The translations under genes and the position numbers were made by a program. DNA of 43,893 nucleotides from an uncultured Clostridia bacterium. Lineage in GTDB: Bacteria > Bacillota > Clostridia > UBA1381. The DNA lies in contig CAJFNT010000090.1 in NCBI GenBank assembly GCA_904395315.1, positions 1-43,893 of the forward strand, read 5' to 3'. Below are positions 16,877-25,102 of the stretch, one piece after another (within the stretch, counting starts at the first letter, position 1; every line of letters begins with the position of its first letter). The notes under the pieces were generated by a model. That model was not told the DNA's origin, searched no databases, and saw only the letters and a program-made list of their open reading frames with translations.

Positions 16877-19261
16877 TCATTCCAAAATCACCTTATTGCC
16901 ATTCAGCATGCTAAGATATTCCTCCCTACAGGTAAGAAATATCACTTGATGCCGTTCAGCGCATTCGGTTATCAGCTTACAGGACTGTGCGACACGCTCA
17001 TCATCCATATCATTAAACGGATCATCAAAGACGATAACGCCGCCGCCATCAGGGAACAGATGATCAAGCACTGCAAGCCGGAATGCCAATGATACTGTTT
17101 CCTTAGTCCCTTCTGAAAGTTTTTCGTAATCCAGCAAACGGTCATCGCTGTATATATTCATGTTCAATTTATCCGTTTCCGGGAACTCGGAAGAGACCTT
17201 CCCGCTCGATATCACCCCAAGATAATGAGTAAACTGTTCGGCAATATCCTGCATAGGATCATTGTGAATACTTTCTTTTTGCGCATTAAATACATCTAAA
17301 ATATGTCGCCAATGATGAAGCAACGATTCTTGCTCTTCATAGATCCTTTTGGCTTTTTCGACTCTTTCAAGAGGATCAACTGAGATATTTTCTTTATAAT
17401 TCTCCAGTTTGCTCACAGAAGCGGTTTTAGCGTTAAGGGCTTTCTCTCGTATTTCCTGCTTGAGTTTCCAATCCTTCTGTAATTTCTCAAGATGCTCCTC
17501 CGGATCTTTAACTGATTGGTATTCTACGGGGATCTCTTCTGATAGCGATGCCGCTTCTCTTGCTTTTCCACGTTCGTTTTCCAGATCATACGCATGCGCT
17601 TTCAATTCACCAATACTACCGTAATCCGCTGTATATCCATTGATTATGGTTTTCTTTTGTGTTATAAAATTATCGAGTCCAAGATCACCACAGATCCTGC
17701 TTATATCTTCATCTATCTCCTCTTTTAAGCGTACAACTGCATTAATATTTTTTACCTGTTCTTCCAGTTCCTCAAAAACCGTATCCCCCAAAATCATAGA
17801 AAGACGATTTTCGGCAAATTCGATCTTTTCTTTTTCGTTAGTGATCTTCTTTGCGAGGAACTCAAGCTCTTCAATATTATCCGCCTTATACTTGCTTATA
17901 ACAGATTTAATGGCCTCCTTCTGCTCTGAAATACGAGTCTCAACTTCTGCGACATCTATGTTCGCCGGAAACAGCTGCATTTCCATTACACCTGGCACTG
18001 TGATATTGACAGCCTCATTTATCTCTGTCTTTCCGTCGTCTATTCGTATCTCCTCTCCTGTTATAAGCGAAGTGATCTTTACCTTATTATCACCAAACAT
18101 TTTGATAGCGGCACTAAGATTCATGCCGCAAAGTTCATTTTCCAATTTTGTTACGGTACTTTGAGCTTTCTTGATCTGAATGATCTCACTGTCATCAGGA
18201 CATGGAAGAGCTGCCGTATCACTGTCCAGTCCATTCAATTCATCAACGATCTTCTTCGCTTCAGCGTATTTATCCATTGCTTCTCGATCCGATTTTTCTG
18301 TCTTCAAAATTTTCGCTTTCTCGAGGCCATCTTCTATTTCAGGCCATAACGCAAGAATTTTTTCTATCTTACGCAGTTCATCATCCAATCTTTTAATATT
18401 TTTCCGGCTTTCATTCTGCAGTATCAATTGTGTTGCAAAAGTATTGAATTTATTATATGCATCTTCAGCGTCACTTGCGGCTTTATCTTTCTCGTCAAAA
18501 TCCGCCTCAGCACTGTCAACATCTCTTTGCATTTGAGATATTTTTTCCAACTCTGCTTTTGCATCCTCAAGGTCATAATAAGCCTTTAGGATAGTTCCGA
18601 CCCCCTTGGACCATCGCTCCCCTTTACGGTTTCGCGCAGGAGCCTCCCGCTCAACATCCCAGTGTTTCCCTATGATCTCTTCTATTTTCAAATTCAGCGC
18701 CTGCTCAACAGCATCTACAGATATGCCGCCGCTTTCTGCGAATGCCTGTGAAACAACATCGATGATCTCCTGCTTTGCATCGGTATTTTTTGAATCGTCA
18801 AGAATAGTCTGCAAGGAAATATCAGTATTGCGCTGAGAAGAAAACAGCATATCAGAATAAACACCTTCACCGTAACGCAAAGCGTCCTTCAAAACAGTGT
18901 TGATCGACTTCTCATCACGAATGATCCCATCAGGCGTGGATAACGTACAGCGCGGATCAACTCCCCATTCCTTTGAAAGAATATATGTGCCATTTTCGGT
19001 TTCAAACGTTAATTTGCCATTTACAAAATCGCCTGTCAATACTTTTCCCTTAAGAGCTCCGGGAAAATACAGTTCACGAAACCCTTTGTCACGCCTGCCG
19101 TCTATACGTGAATTTTGAAAAAGGATCCGTGAAATAAGATTTACAAGTGTGCTTTTTCCACTTTCATTTTTTCCGTAAACAATATTTATACCGTCAGAAA
19201 AAGAAATTTTCCTGTCTCGAATACCGGCAAACTGTTCACATGATACCTCGCGCAATTTCAT
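16877..19261 (-). CDS. SbcC/YhaN-like SMC-type ATPase
   Basis: This 794-residue protein has an ABC/SMC ATPase head split by coiled coil. The N-terminal head begins MKLREVSCEQFAGIRD and carries Walker A GKNESGKST at 30-38. Charged, heptad-like coiled-coil sequence follows from about 200 to 660. The C-terminal head has KLSEGTKETVSLAFRLAVLDHLF (signature motif) and VIVFDDPFNDMDDE (Walker B) near 735. It is shorter than E. coli SbcC (about 1050), and I see no CxxC zinc hook, so YhaN of B. subtilis is the closer model. Its ATG overlaps the stop of the metallophosphatase gene as ATGA. Together they should form a nuclease-ATPase complex acting on DNA ends. Confidence 0.88.
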   Translation of the reverse strand: MKLREVSCEQFAGIRDRKISFSDGINIVYGKNESGKSTLVNLISRILFQNSRIDGRRDKGFRELYFPGALKGKVLTGDFVNGKLTFETENGTYILSKEWGVDPRCTLSTPDGIIRDEKSINTVLKDALRYGEGVYSDMLFSSQRNTDISLQTILDDSKNTDAKQEIIDVVSQAFAESGGISVDAVEQALNLKIEEIIGKHWDVEREAPARNRKGERWSKGVGTILKAYYDLEDAKAELEKISQMQRDVDSAEADFDEKDKAASDAEDAYNKFNTFATQLILQNESRKNIKRLDDELRKIEKILALWPEIEDGLEKAKILKTEKSDREAMDKYAEAKKIVDELNGLDSDTAALPCPDDSEIIQIKKAQSTVTKLENELCGMNLSAAIKMFGDNKVKITSLITGEEIRIDDGKTEINEAVNITVPGVMEMQLFPANIDVAEVETRISEQKEAIKSVISKYKADNIEELEFLAKKITNEKEKIEFAENRLSMILGDTVFEELEEQVKNINAVVRLKEEIDEDISRICGDLGLDNFITQKKTIINGYTADYGSIGELKAHAYDLENERGKAREAASLSEEIPVEYQSVKDPEEHLEKLQKDWKLKQEIREKALNAKTASVSKLENYKENISVDPLERVEKAKRIYEEQESLLHHWRHILDVFNAQKESIHNDPMQDIAEQFTHYLGVISSGKVSSEFPETDKLNMNIYSDDRLLDYEKLSEGTKETVSLAFRLAVLDHLFPDGGGVIVFDDPFNDMDDERVAQSCKLITECAERHQVIFLTCREEYLSMLNGNKVILE

Positions 19262-20391
19262 TTTGATTTGCCCTCCTTTAAAGATCTCAGCAGTTCATAA
19301 GCAAGCTGTGCCTCTTTAGGCTCCTCCAGCAGCGCCGATAAGAACTTTGCAGAAAAGGATGTTTCCGGGAACTCTGCGTCAATAGTCTCTTTTGAGAGCA
19401 ATTTGCTCAGAGAATAATCGTCATATGTATATTCAATAAAACGCGAAAGTCTGTCCTCAATAATGTCAGCTCTGTTATCATATTCTTCCGCCGTGACCGC
19501 TCCCGAAAGGATGATATCTACCACACTGTTATCATCAATACCCGATAACTCACGATCCAGCACATTCTCCATTTCTCCCGCGGAAAGTGTGATATTTTTT
19601 CGATAAAAACGAAGGTTTCCCGATATGAATCTCTTAGCTCGAACCATTTTGTTGTCATCAACTTCAACAATAAAGCACTGCCCTTCTGTATTGCAAGAAA
19701 CATCCGTCTGCACATGAGTTCCCGCGTTTAATATATTTTCACAAGCGGTAAATTCATCTGTTAAATTATTCGGGAAAGGAACATGTGTATGACCGATCAG
19801 CCAGACATCAACAGGAATAGCCTCCAATTCTTCTCTCTTCATAAGGAAATATTGACCTTCATTATCAATAGTTTCACCTTCAACAGCGCCATGCGCAATT
19901 CCGACACGATAAGTATCGTCTTGAATAATATTTTCATCTTTTATCCATCCAAGGTTATTTTTGCCCTGAGCGGAATGCATAGAGGTACAAAGCGCAGGAT
20001 ATAAAACGACATCCTCACCATTTGCATTAACATTATAAGGTCTGTAATCGGTCAGCAACATAATATTATCATAGGTTTCCATCACATCTTTAAAATACAG
20101 CCAGACTTTGACTTCCTTGCTATAATAATCATGATTTCCCGGCAGCACAACAACTGTTCCTTTAAAGCGTGATAGCATATCTAAAAGTAACTTGATATCC
20201 TTCTTAGATATACCGTAAGTATTTTCGAACAGATCCCCTGTGATCACAAAAAGGTCACAGTTTTCCCTGTTCGCAGCCCGGACCATAGACTCAAACGCGG
20301 ACATTCTTCTTTCCGAAAGCACAGACGCCTTTTCATGACTGGCATATTTTAAACCTATATGATTATCACCGGTCACAAAAATTTTCAACAT
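19258..20391 (-). CDS. SbcD/YhaO-like DNA exonuclease subunit
   Basis: This 377-residue protein is a calcineurin-type metallophosphoesterase of the Mre11/SbcD/YhaO group. Its metal motifs are in order: VTGDNHIG (D9, H11), VITGDLFE, LPGNHDYY, GIAHGAVEG and LIGHTHVP. The C-terminal third has no strong motif and probably forms the capping and ATPase-binding region. It is the first gene of a two-gene unit with the YhaN-like ATPase, overlapping it by 4 nt. A GAGGTGATG ribosome site precedes the ATG. Its promoter lies 85-115 bp upstream. A housekeeping repair role is most likely; a defence role cannot be excluded. Confidence 0.9.
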   Translation of the reverse strand: MLKIFVTGDNHIGLKYASHEKASVLSERRMSAFESMVRAANRENCDLFVITGDLFENTYGISKKDIKLLLDMLSRFKGTVVVLPGNHDYYSKEVKVWLYFKDVMETYDNIMLLTDYRPYNVNANGEDVVLYPALCTSMHSAQGKNNLGWIKDENIIQDDTYRVGIAHGAVEGETIDNEGQYFLMKREELEAIPVDVWLIGHTHVPFPNNLTDEFTACENILNAGTHVQTDVSCNTEGQCFIVEVDDNKMVRAKRFISGNLRFYRKNITLSAGEMENVLDRELSGIDDNSVVDIILSGAVTAEEYDNRADIIEDRLSRFIEYTYDDYSLSKLLSKETIDAEFPETSFSAKFLSALLEEPKEAQLAYELLRSLKEGKSK

Positions 20392-20476
20392 AACTTCATC
20401 ACCTCGATGTATTTTTATCTATTTATTTATAACTATATTAGAAACATACACTTACCCAATTATTACTACAGTATAA

Positions 20477-20505
20477 ATTGTAACACAATTTATATAAAAA
20501 ATCAA
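20477..20505 (-). promoter_or_regulatory. Sigma-A promoter of the YhaO/YhaN-like operon
   Basis: On the minus strand TTGATT and TACAAT are separated by 17 bp, about 80 nt before the ATG at 20391. Confidence 0.7.
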
Positions 20506-20552
20506 TGATTTTAGTAGTATTGCAAAAAAACTCTAAAAATCAAAAATTTCTC

Positions 20553-20581
20553 TTGACAAACAGGTTAGTTTATGCTAATAT
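20553..20581 (+). promoter_or_regulatory. Strong sigma-A promoter of putative ncRNA
   Basis: A perfect TTGACA and TAATAT are separated by 17 bp. No protein-coding gene follows until 21090, after a terminator, so this promoter appears to drive a non-coding transcript. Confidence 0.75.
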
Positions 20582-20587
20582 ATATTA

Positions 20588-20940
20588 TGTAATTGATATA
20601 TAAATAAGTTTTATGGAACGTATATTATACACATCCTACTACTTGTTTTATGCAATTCTCCCCATAGCGGTGCTGAAGACGAAAATTTAAACGCAAGCAT
20701 TTTGAGGCAGATGTTCACTCCCTTTTATATCCATGTACTGTAACGCGTGACATATGTCCCAACAAATTTTCGCTTCAAAGGAATACGGAAAAGTCAGCGA
20801 AGGGTATCATTCAGCATATATTTATCGAGCCTCTTGCCATGGCGGTTCTTCCGAAAGCCTAAACTCCTATTCCGTTTTCCATCATACCGCAATCGAATAT
20901 CTAACATCCCGGATATAATGATGCCGGGATGTTTTTTTAT
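20588..20940 (+). ncRNA. Putative non-coding RNA, about 350 nt, unassigned
   Basis: This interval runs from just after a near-consensus promoter to the T-run of a strong terminator. The only ORF (20747-20944) starts with GTG, has no ribosome site and runs through the terminator, so it is not credible. Strong pairing is visible. GAAGACGAAAATTT (20675-20688) pairs with AAATTTTCGCTTC (20764-20776) apart from one bulged A. GGAATACGGAA (about 20780-20790) pairs with TTCCGTTTTCC (about 20871-20881) with one mismatch. A third small hairpin (GGC..TT / AA.GCC) lies near 20843-20861. I looked for tmRNA, RNase P, SRP and 6S signatures and did not recognise any; a divergent 6S or other known RNA cannot be excluded without a covariance search. 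Confidence 0.6.
20903..20940 (+). terminator. Intrinsic terminator of putative ncRNA
   Basis: A perfect 10-bp stem (AACATCCCGG / CCGGGATGTT) with an 11-nt loop runs into a stretch of seven Ts. Confidence 0.9.
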
Positions 20941-21026
20941 TTAGGACGGCTTTCTAATCGTATTTTAATCTGTATGATATAAACTAAGTTTAAACTAAAT
21001 AATAATACACGGTAAACATACCGCTA

Positions 21027-21055
21027 TTTACTTTTCCGAAAATTTATGATAATAT
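21027..21055 (+). promoter_or_regulatory. Promoter of the first two-component system
   Basis: TTTACT and TAATAT are separated by 17 bp, about 35 bp before the response-regulator ATG. An overlapping TATAAT lies two bases further on but with a poorer spacer. Confidence 0.55.
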
Positions 21056-21089
21056 AATTTAAAGTTTCACAGAAAGGCGGAGGATATTT

Positions 21090-21764
21090 ATGCGTCTGCT
21101 CGTTGTTGAAGACGAAAGGGCTTTGAACAGGGTAATAAGTAAGAGGCTTGAAAAAGAGGGATACAGTGTAGACAGCTGCTTCGACGGAGAGGAATCGCTG
21201 CACTTTATCAAAATGGGTGAATTTGATGCTATAATCATGGATATAATGATGCCAAAACTCAATGGGATCGAAGTTATTAAGAGACTCCGTTCCAACGGGA
21301 TCGACACTCCGGTGATATTTCTCACCGCAAAGGACAGCATCTCCGACAGAGTTACAGGGTTGGATGCGGGCGCGGAGGACTACCTTGTAAAGCCGTTTGC
21401 ATTCGAGGAGCTTCTGGCAAGGATACGTGTGATGACCCGAAAGCACGCGGGCAACAGAACAAACGTGTTCACCGTGGGTGATCTCACGCTCGATACGGCA
21501 TCGCACACGGTAAAACGCGGCGATAAGGAGATAAGCCTTTCGGCAAAGGAGTACGAGATACTCGAATATATGATGTATAACAAGGGACTGATCTTGTCGC
21601 GCGAAAAAATAGAGAATCACGTCTGGAATTTCGATTACAGCGGCGGCACGAATGTTGTGGACGTATATATCCGTTACCTGCGGAAGAAGATCGATGACGG
21701 CAATGAGCGCAAGCTCATCCACACCGTACGAGGCGCGGGATACGTTATCAAGGAGGAAAACTGA
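21090..21764 (+). CDS. OmpR/PhoB-family response regulator
   Basis: This 224-residue protein has a receiver domain (1-115) with the acidic pocket VVEDE, phospho-acceptor D51 in IIMDIMMPKLNG, and the conserved T and K in FLTAKD and YLVKPF. The C-terminal winged helix (about 128-220) has SLSAKEYEILEYMM and VVDVYIRYLRKKID, typical of the OmpR class. A strong GGCGGAGG ribosome site precedes the ATG. The kinase gene starts 3 nt after its stop, so the two are co-translated. The most likely target is the ABC exporter promoter directly downstream, an inference from position. Confidence 0.95.
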   Translation: MRLLVVEDERALNRVISKRLEKEGYSVDSCFDGEESLHFIKMGEFDAIIMDIMMPKLNGIEVIKRLRSNGIDTPVIFLTAKDSISDRVTGLDAGAEDYLVKPFAFEELLARIRVMTRKHAGNRTNVFTVGDLTLDTASHTVKRGDKEISLSAKEYEILEYMMYNKGLILSREKIENHVWNFDYSGGTNVVDVYIRYLRKKIDDGNERKLIHTVRGAGYVIKEEN

Positions 21765-21767
21765 TAT

Positions 21768-23111
21768 ATGTCGGTAAAACTGAAAATAACGCTGTGGTAC
21801 ACGATAGTGATAATGATCCTGTCCGGAGTTGTGCTGACGGTCATAACGTCCATTGGCGAGGACATGCTCGAACGTGATATATCGGGACGTATAACGAGGA
21901 CAGTCGACGATTTCTCGCGCCGGATCACCGCCCCGCCCTCGCGCGGCGGAACGCCGCGGCTGAACTTCTACGAGCAGGGCGTGCATATGGCTGTGTATAG
22001 CGGAGACCATGAGCTCACGGAAGGCAGCATTCCGTTCGATCTCGATGAGGAACCGAAATTTGAAGACGGAGCGCTTAGGACGATAGAGCAGGATGGCGAT
22101 AAATACTATGTATACACCAAGGCTCTGCGCGGCAGGGGCAGCGACGGCTATTGGCTGATGGGCGTAGTTTCGGTATCTGACGAAAGCTATGCGCTGCGCT
22201 CGGCGGCAAGGACTAACGTGATCTTTACCCTGATATTGATAATAATAGCTTCTGCGGGCGGATATTTCATCCTGCGCCGCGCACTCTCCCCCGTCAAAAA
22301 GATCACCGCAGCAGCCAGAGAGATAAGCGAAGGCAGCGATCTCTCAAAAAGGATACGCATAGGCGCCGGCACGGACGAGATACATGAGCTTGCCAACACC
22401 TTTGACGCAATGCTCGACAAGATAGAACAGACCGTTGAACGGGAAAAGCAGTTCACCTCCGACGCGTCACACGAGCTCAGGACACCGGTCGCTGTCGTTC
22501 TATCTGAATGCGAATACATGACCGACTGCGCAAAAACTCCGGAGGAATTCCGCGAGTCGGCATACTCTATAAAGGATCAGGCAGAAAGGATGGCAAAGCT
22601 CATATCAGAGCTTTTGATCATCTCGCGTATGGACAGAAATACGATCAAAACCGAATTTGAGGAAGTGGACATATCGGAACTTCTCACCTTCGTCTGCGAC
22701 GAACAGGAGGAGATACAGCAGAGCGATATCACGCTGATAAGGCAGATACCCGATGGGATAAGGGCAAACGCCGACAGGTTCCTTCTCGCGCGTCTTTTTA
22801 TAAATCTTATCTCCAACGCCTACAGCTACGGAAATCCGGGAGGCCACGTCGCAGTAACGCTCACAGAAACAGCGGATACCGTAACAACAGCAGTGGAAGA
22901 CGACGGCATAGGGATAAACGAGGAGGATCTTCCGAAGATCTGGGAGCGTTTCTATCAAGCGGATCCGTCAAGGACCTCAGGCGGTAACATGGGGCTCGGA
23001 CTTTCTATGGTAAAATGGATAGCTGCCTGCCACGGCGGCGAAGTGACCGTGGAAAGCGAGCCAGGTCGAGGCAGCACTTTCACCTTTACCATGCCTAAAG
23101 ACGCGTCATAA
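21768..23111 (+). CDS. Sensor histidine kinase
   Basis: This 447-residue membrane kinase has TM1 at about 9-29, an extracytoplasmic domain of about 110 residues, TM2 at about 147-167, and a HAMP linker (RRALSPVKKITAAAREISEG). The HisKA domain contains the phospho-accepting His in FTSDASHELRTPVAVV. The ATPase domain shows NLISNAYSYG, VEDDGIGI and GLGLSMV (N, G1 and G2 boxes). This is the CroS/CusS-like layout. The ligand cannot be guessed from the sensor region. A GGAGG site precedes the ATG. No transmembrane or catalytic element is missing, unlike the damaged transporter genes behind it. Confidence 0.94.
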   Translation: MSVKLKITLWYTIVIMILSGVVLTVITSIGEDMLERDISGRITRTVDDFSRRITAPPSRGGTPRLNFYEQGVHMAVYSGDHELTEGSIPFDLDEEPKFEDGALRTIEQDGDKYYVYTKALRGRGSDGYWLMGVVSVSDESYALRSAARTNVIFTLILIIIASAGGYFILRRALSPVKKITAAAREISEGSDLSKRIRIGAGTDEIHELANTFDAMLDKIEQTVEREKQFTSDASHELRTPVAVVLSECEYMTDCAKTPEEFRESAYSIKDQAERMAKLISELLIISRMDRNTIKTEFEEVDISELLTFVCDEQEEIQQSDITLIRQIPDGIRANADRFLLARLFINLISNAYSYGNPGGHVAVTLTETADTVTTAVEDDGIGINEEDLPKIWERFYQADPSRTSGGNMGLGLSMVKWIAACHGGEVTVESEPGRGSTFTFTMPKDAS

Positions 23112-23113
23112 AC

Positions 23114-23128
23114 TGTGCGTGCTGCACA
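23114..23128 (+). promoter_or_regulatory. Operator-like inverted repeat before exporter promoter
   Basis: TGTGC and GCACA are separated by 5 bp, about 50-65 bp upstream of the predicted exporter transcription start. That is the usual position for an activating OmpR-type regulator, but the arms are short. Confidence 0.3.
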
Positions 23129-23144
23129 AATTTAAATAAATCTA

Positions 23145-23173
23145 TTGACAATTGAATCTATATGCTGTATACT
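23145..23173 (+). promoter_or_regulatory. Strong sigma-A promoter before the ABC exporter
   Basis: A perfect TTGACA and TATACT are separated by 17 bp, 34 bp after the histidine kinase stop. The predicted start is near 23180. Confidence 0.75.
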
Positions 23174-23179
23174 CGACAA

Positions 23180-23281
23180 TACAAACAAGAAACCAGTCAT
23201 CGGCGGACTTGCGGCCGCTGCCGCAATGGTCAGGTAAGATGTCGGGAGCGCCCGGTTATTTTTATAACCGGGCGCTTTTTT
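23180..23281 (+). promoter_or_regulatory. Attenuator-like leader (or about 100-nt small RNA) before the exporter
   Basis: A transcript from the promoter at 23145 would meet a GC-rich hairpin (TTGCGGC / GCCGCAA, about 23208-23225), a three-codon frame ATG GTC AGG TAA at 23226, and then a strong terminator, all before the exporter ATG at 23367. This is the plan of drug-inducible attenuation leaders of ABC-type resistance genes. It may equally be a free-standing small RNA. The tiny ORF has no clear ribosome site, which weakens the attenuation idea. Confidence 0.45.
23247..23281 (+). terminator. Strong intrinsic terminator in front of the exporter
   Basis: A perfect 13-bp stem (AGCGCCCGGTTAT / ATAACCGGGCGCT) with a short T-rich loop is followed by a T-run. 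It lies between promoter and structural genes, so transcription of the exporter must pass it. Confidence 0.92.
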
Positions 23282-23366
23282 GTTTGAAAACAGCCGTATA
23301 CCCGGGAACCAGGCTGATGGGGACGCTCCCCAATTTCAGAAAAAATCGAAGAAGGAGTAATAACAC

Positions 23367-25102
23367 ATGAAGCTTATTCTGCAATTTCTTAAACCGCATC
23401 GGCGTCTTTTCGCCCTTACGGTCATATTAATGATCATAGATGTTGCCGGAGCTCTGTACATACCCACACTGGCAGCCGAGCTGCTCAACGAAGGCACCTC
23501 AGGCAGCTCGTTTAACGATCTGATAAACACCGGAATAAAAATGGCTGCCGCATCGATCGCCTCCGGCGCCAGCGCGATACTCGGCGGATACGCGTGTTCA
23601 AGGCTTTCAGCAGAGCTCGGAAAGGATATGCGAGTAGCTCTTTACAAAAAATCATTAAAGCTCTCCGTATACGATTTCCGTCAGTTCGGAACAGCCTCTG
23701 TTACTACAAGAACTATATCGGATATAACGAACATACAGTTCGCGTTCATAAGCTGTATCCAGATGGTCCTGCCGGTACCTGTCATCTTTATCATTGCGGT
23801 CACGCTCTCATTCAAACTGAATATAACGATGGCATCGATACTTGTCGCCGTCCTCGCTATCGTGCTGATAATCGCATTTTTCGTGATGCGCAGCGCGGCG
23901 CCGCAGTTCAAAAGGCTGCAAAAACTTCTTGACCGCATGACTGCGGTGCTTCTTGAAAACATAACCGGAGTGCGTGTCGTGCGCGCATTCAATAATGAAG
24001 AACGAGAAGAAGCAAGACTGGACAAATCATTTTCGAATTATGCCGAAACAGCGATCAAAGTAAACAGAAAATTCGCTCATCTCGACGGTATATCATTCAT
24101 GTTTATAAACGCGTTCGTCGTTGCCGTATACTGGCTCAGCGGAGGACAGATAAGCGCAGGCAAATTCCAGATCGGAGACATCACTGCGATCATACAATAT
24201 GCGATGCTGGTCCTGTTCTTCCTTATGATGGCGCAAATGGTCATACTGACACTGCCCCGAGCACTTGAGTGCTGCAACAGAGTAAGCGAAGTTTTAGAGC
24301 ATTCACCTGAAATACGTGATCTTGTTGCGGAAAAAACATTTGACAAGACAAAGAAGAAAGACAATGTACTGGAATTTAAAAACGTCTCGTTCCGCTTTGC
24401 AGATGCCGAAGAATATGCGCTCAGCGATCTTAGCTTTGTCTGCCGCCGCGGTCAGACGACGGCGGTTATAGGCGGCACCGGAAGCGGAAAATCGACCGTT
24501 GCCTCGCTTGCGATGAGATTTCATGACGTTACAAAGGGCGCCGTTCTCTTAAACGGAAGGGATATACGGAAGATCACGCAGCACGAGCTGAGAGACTGTC
24601 TCGCCTACGTTCAGCAGAAAGCATGGCTCTTCTCCGGAACGATAGCCGAAAATCTGCGTTACGGAAATCCCGATGCGACCGATGAGGACTCATGCACGCA
24701 GCCGACATTGCGATGGCTGGAGACTTTATCCGGTCCCTGCCCGACGGGCTGAACTCATGAGTCGCACAGGGCGGCTCAAACTTTTCGGGCGGACAGAAGC
24801 AGAGGCTTTCGATAGCCCGCGCGCTCGTTAAAAAGCCTGAGCTGTACATATTCGACGACAGCTTCTCCGCGCCCGACTTCAAGACCGACGCGGCACTGCG
24901 CAAGGCTCTCAAATCAGAAACGAAGGATGCGGCAGTGCTCATAATCGCGCAGCATGTAAGCACGATCAGAAACGCCGACTGCATCGTTGTCCTTGACGAG
25001 GGCAGACCCGCAGGCATCGGAACTCATGACGAGCTCATGAAAACCTGTCCTATCTACCGCGAAATAACGGAATCTCAAACAAAGGAGACGGAAGATGAAT
25101 AA
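23367..25102 (+). pseudogene. ABC exporter half-transporter, first subunit; frameshift and stop in the ATPase domain
   Basis: Joined across its lesions this is a type-I ABC exporter subunit of about 577 residues. The membrane domain has six predicted helices (about 1-310), and the ATPase domain has Walker A GGTGSGKST, signature FSGGQ and Walker B LYIFDDSFS. Asp in place of the catalytic Glu marks the degenerate subunit of heterodimeric exporters. After ENLRYGNPDATDED the frame is lost: one base, probably a C, is missing near 24688-24692. The correct frame then resumes as MHAADIAMAGDFIRSLPDGLNS, where a TGA (24758) interrupts it before VAQGGSNFSGGQ. The D-loop also reads SAPD instead of SALD. 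Three departures in one domain favour real decay over a single sequencing error. It overlaps the second subunit by 8 nt. Confidence 0.88.

Larger units (their letters stand above)
20392..20587. other. Divergent promoter region, nuclease pair and putative RNA
   Basis: About 200 AT-rich bases contain two back-to-back sigma-A promoters, one for the YhaO/YhaN unit on the minus strand and one for the putative RNA on the plus strand. No ORF is evident. Confidence 0.6.

Noticed and set aside
20747-20944. 65-aa ORF inside the putative ncRNA
   Set aside because: It starts with GTG, has no ribosome site, and runs through the terminator hairpin.
21024-22010. 328-aa minus-strand ORF, the largest shadow
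   Set aside because: It is antisense to the intact response regulator and kinase genes and shows no domain-like sequence.
23152-23370. 72-aa ORF between kinase and exporter
   Set aside because: Its first codon precedes the predicted transcription start and it reads through the terminator stem, so it is not a likely protein.
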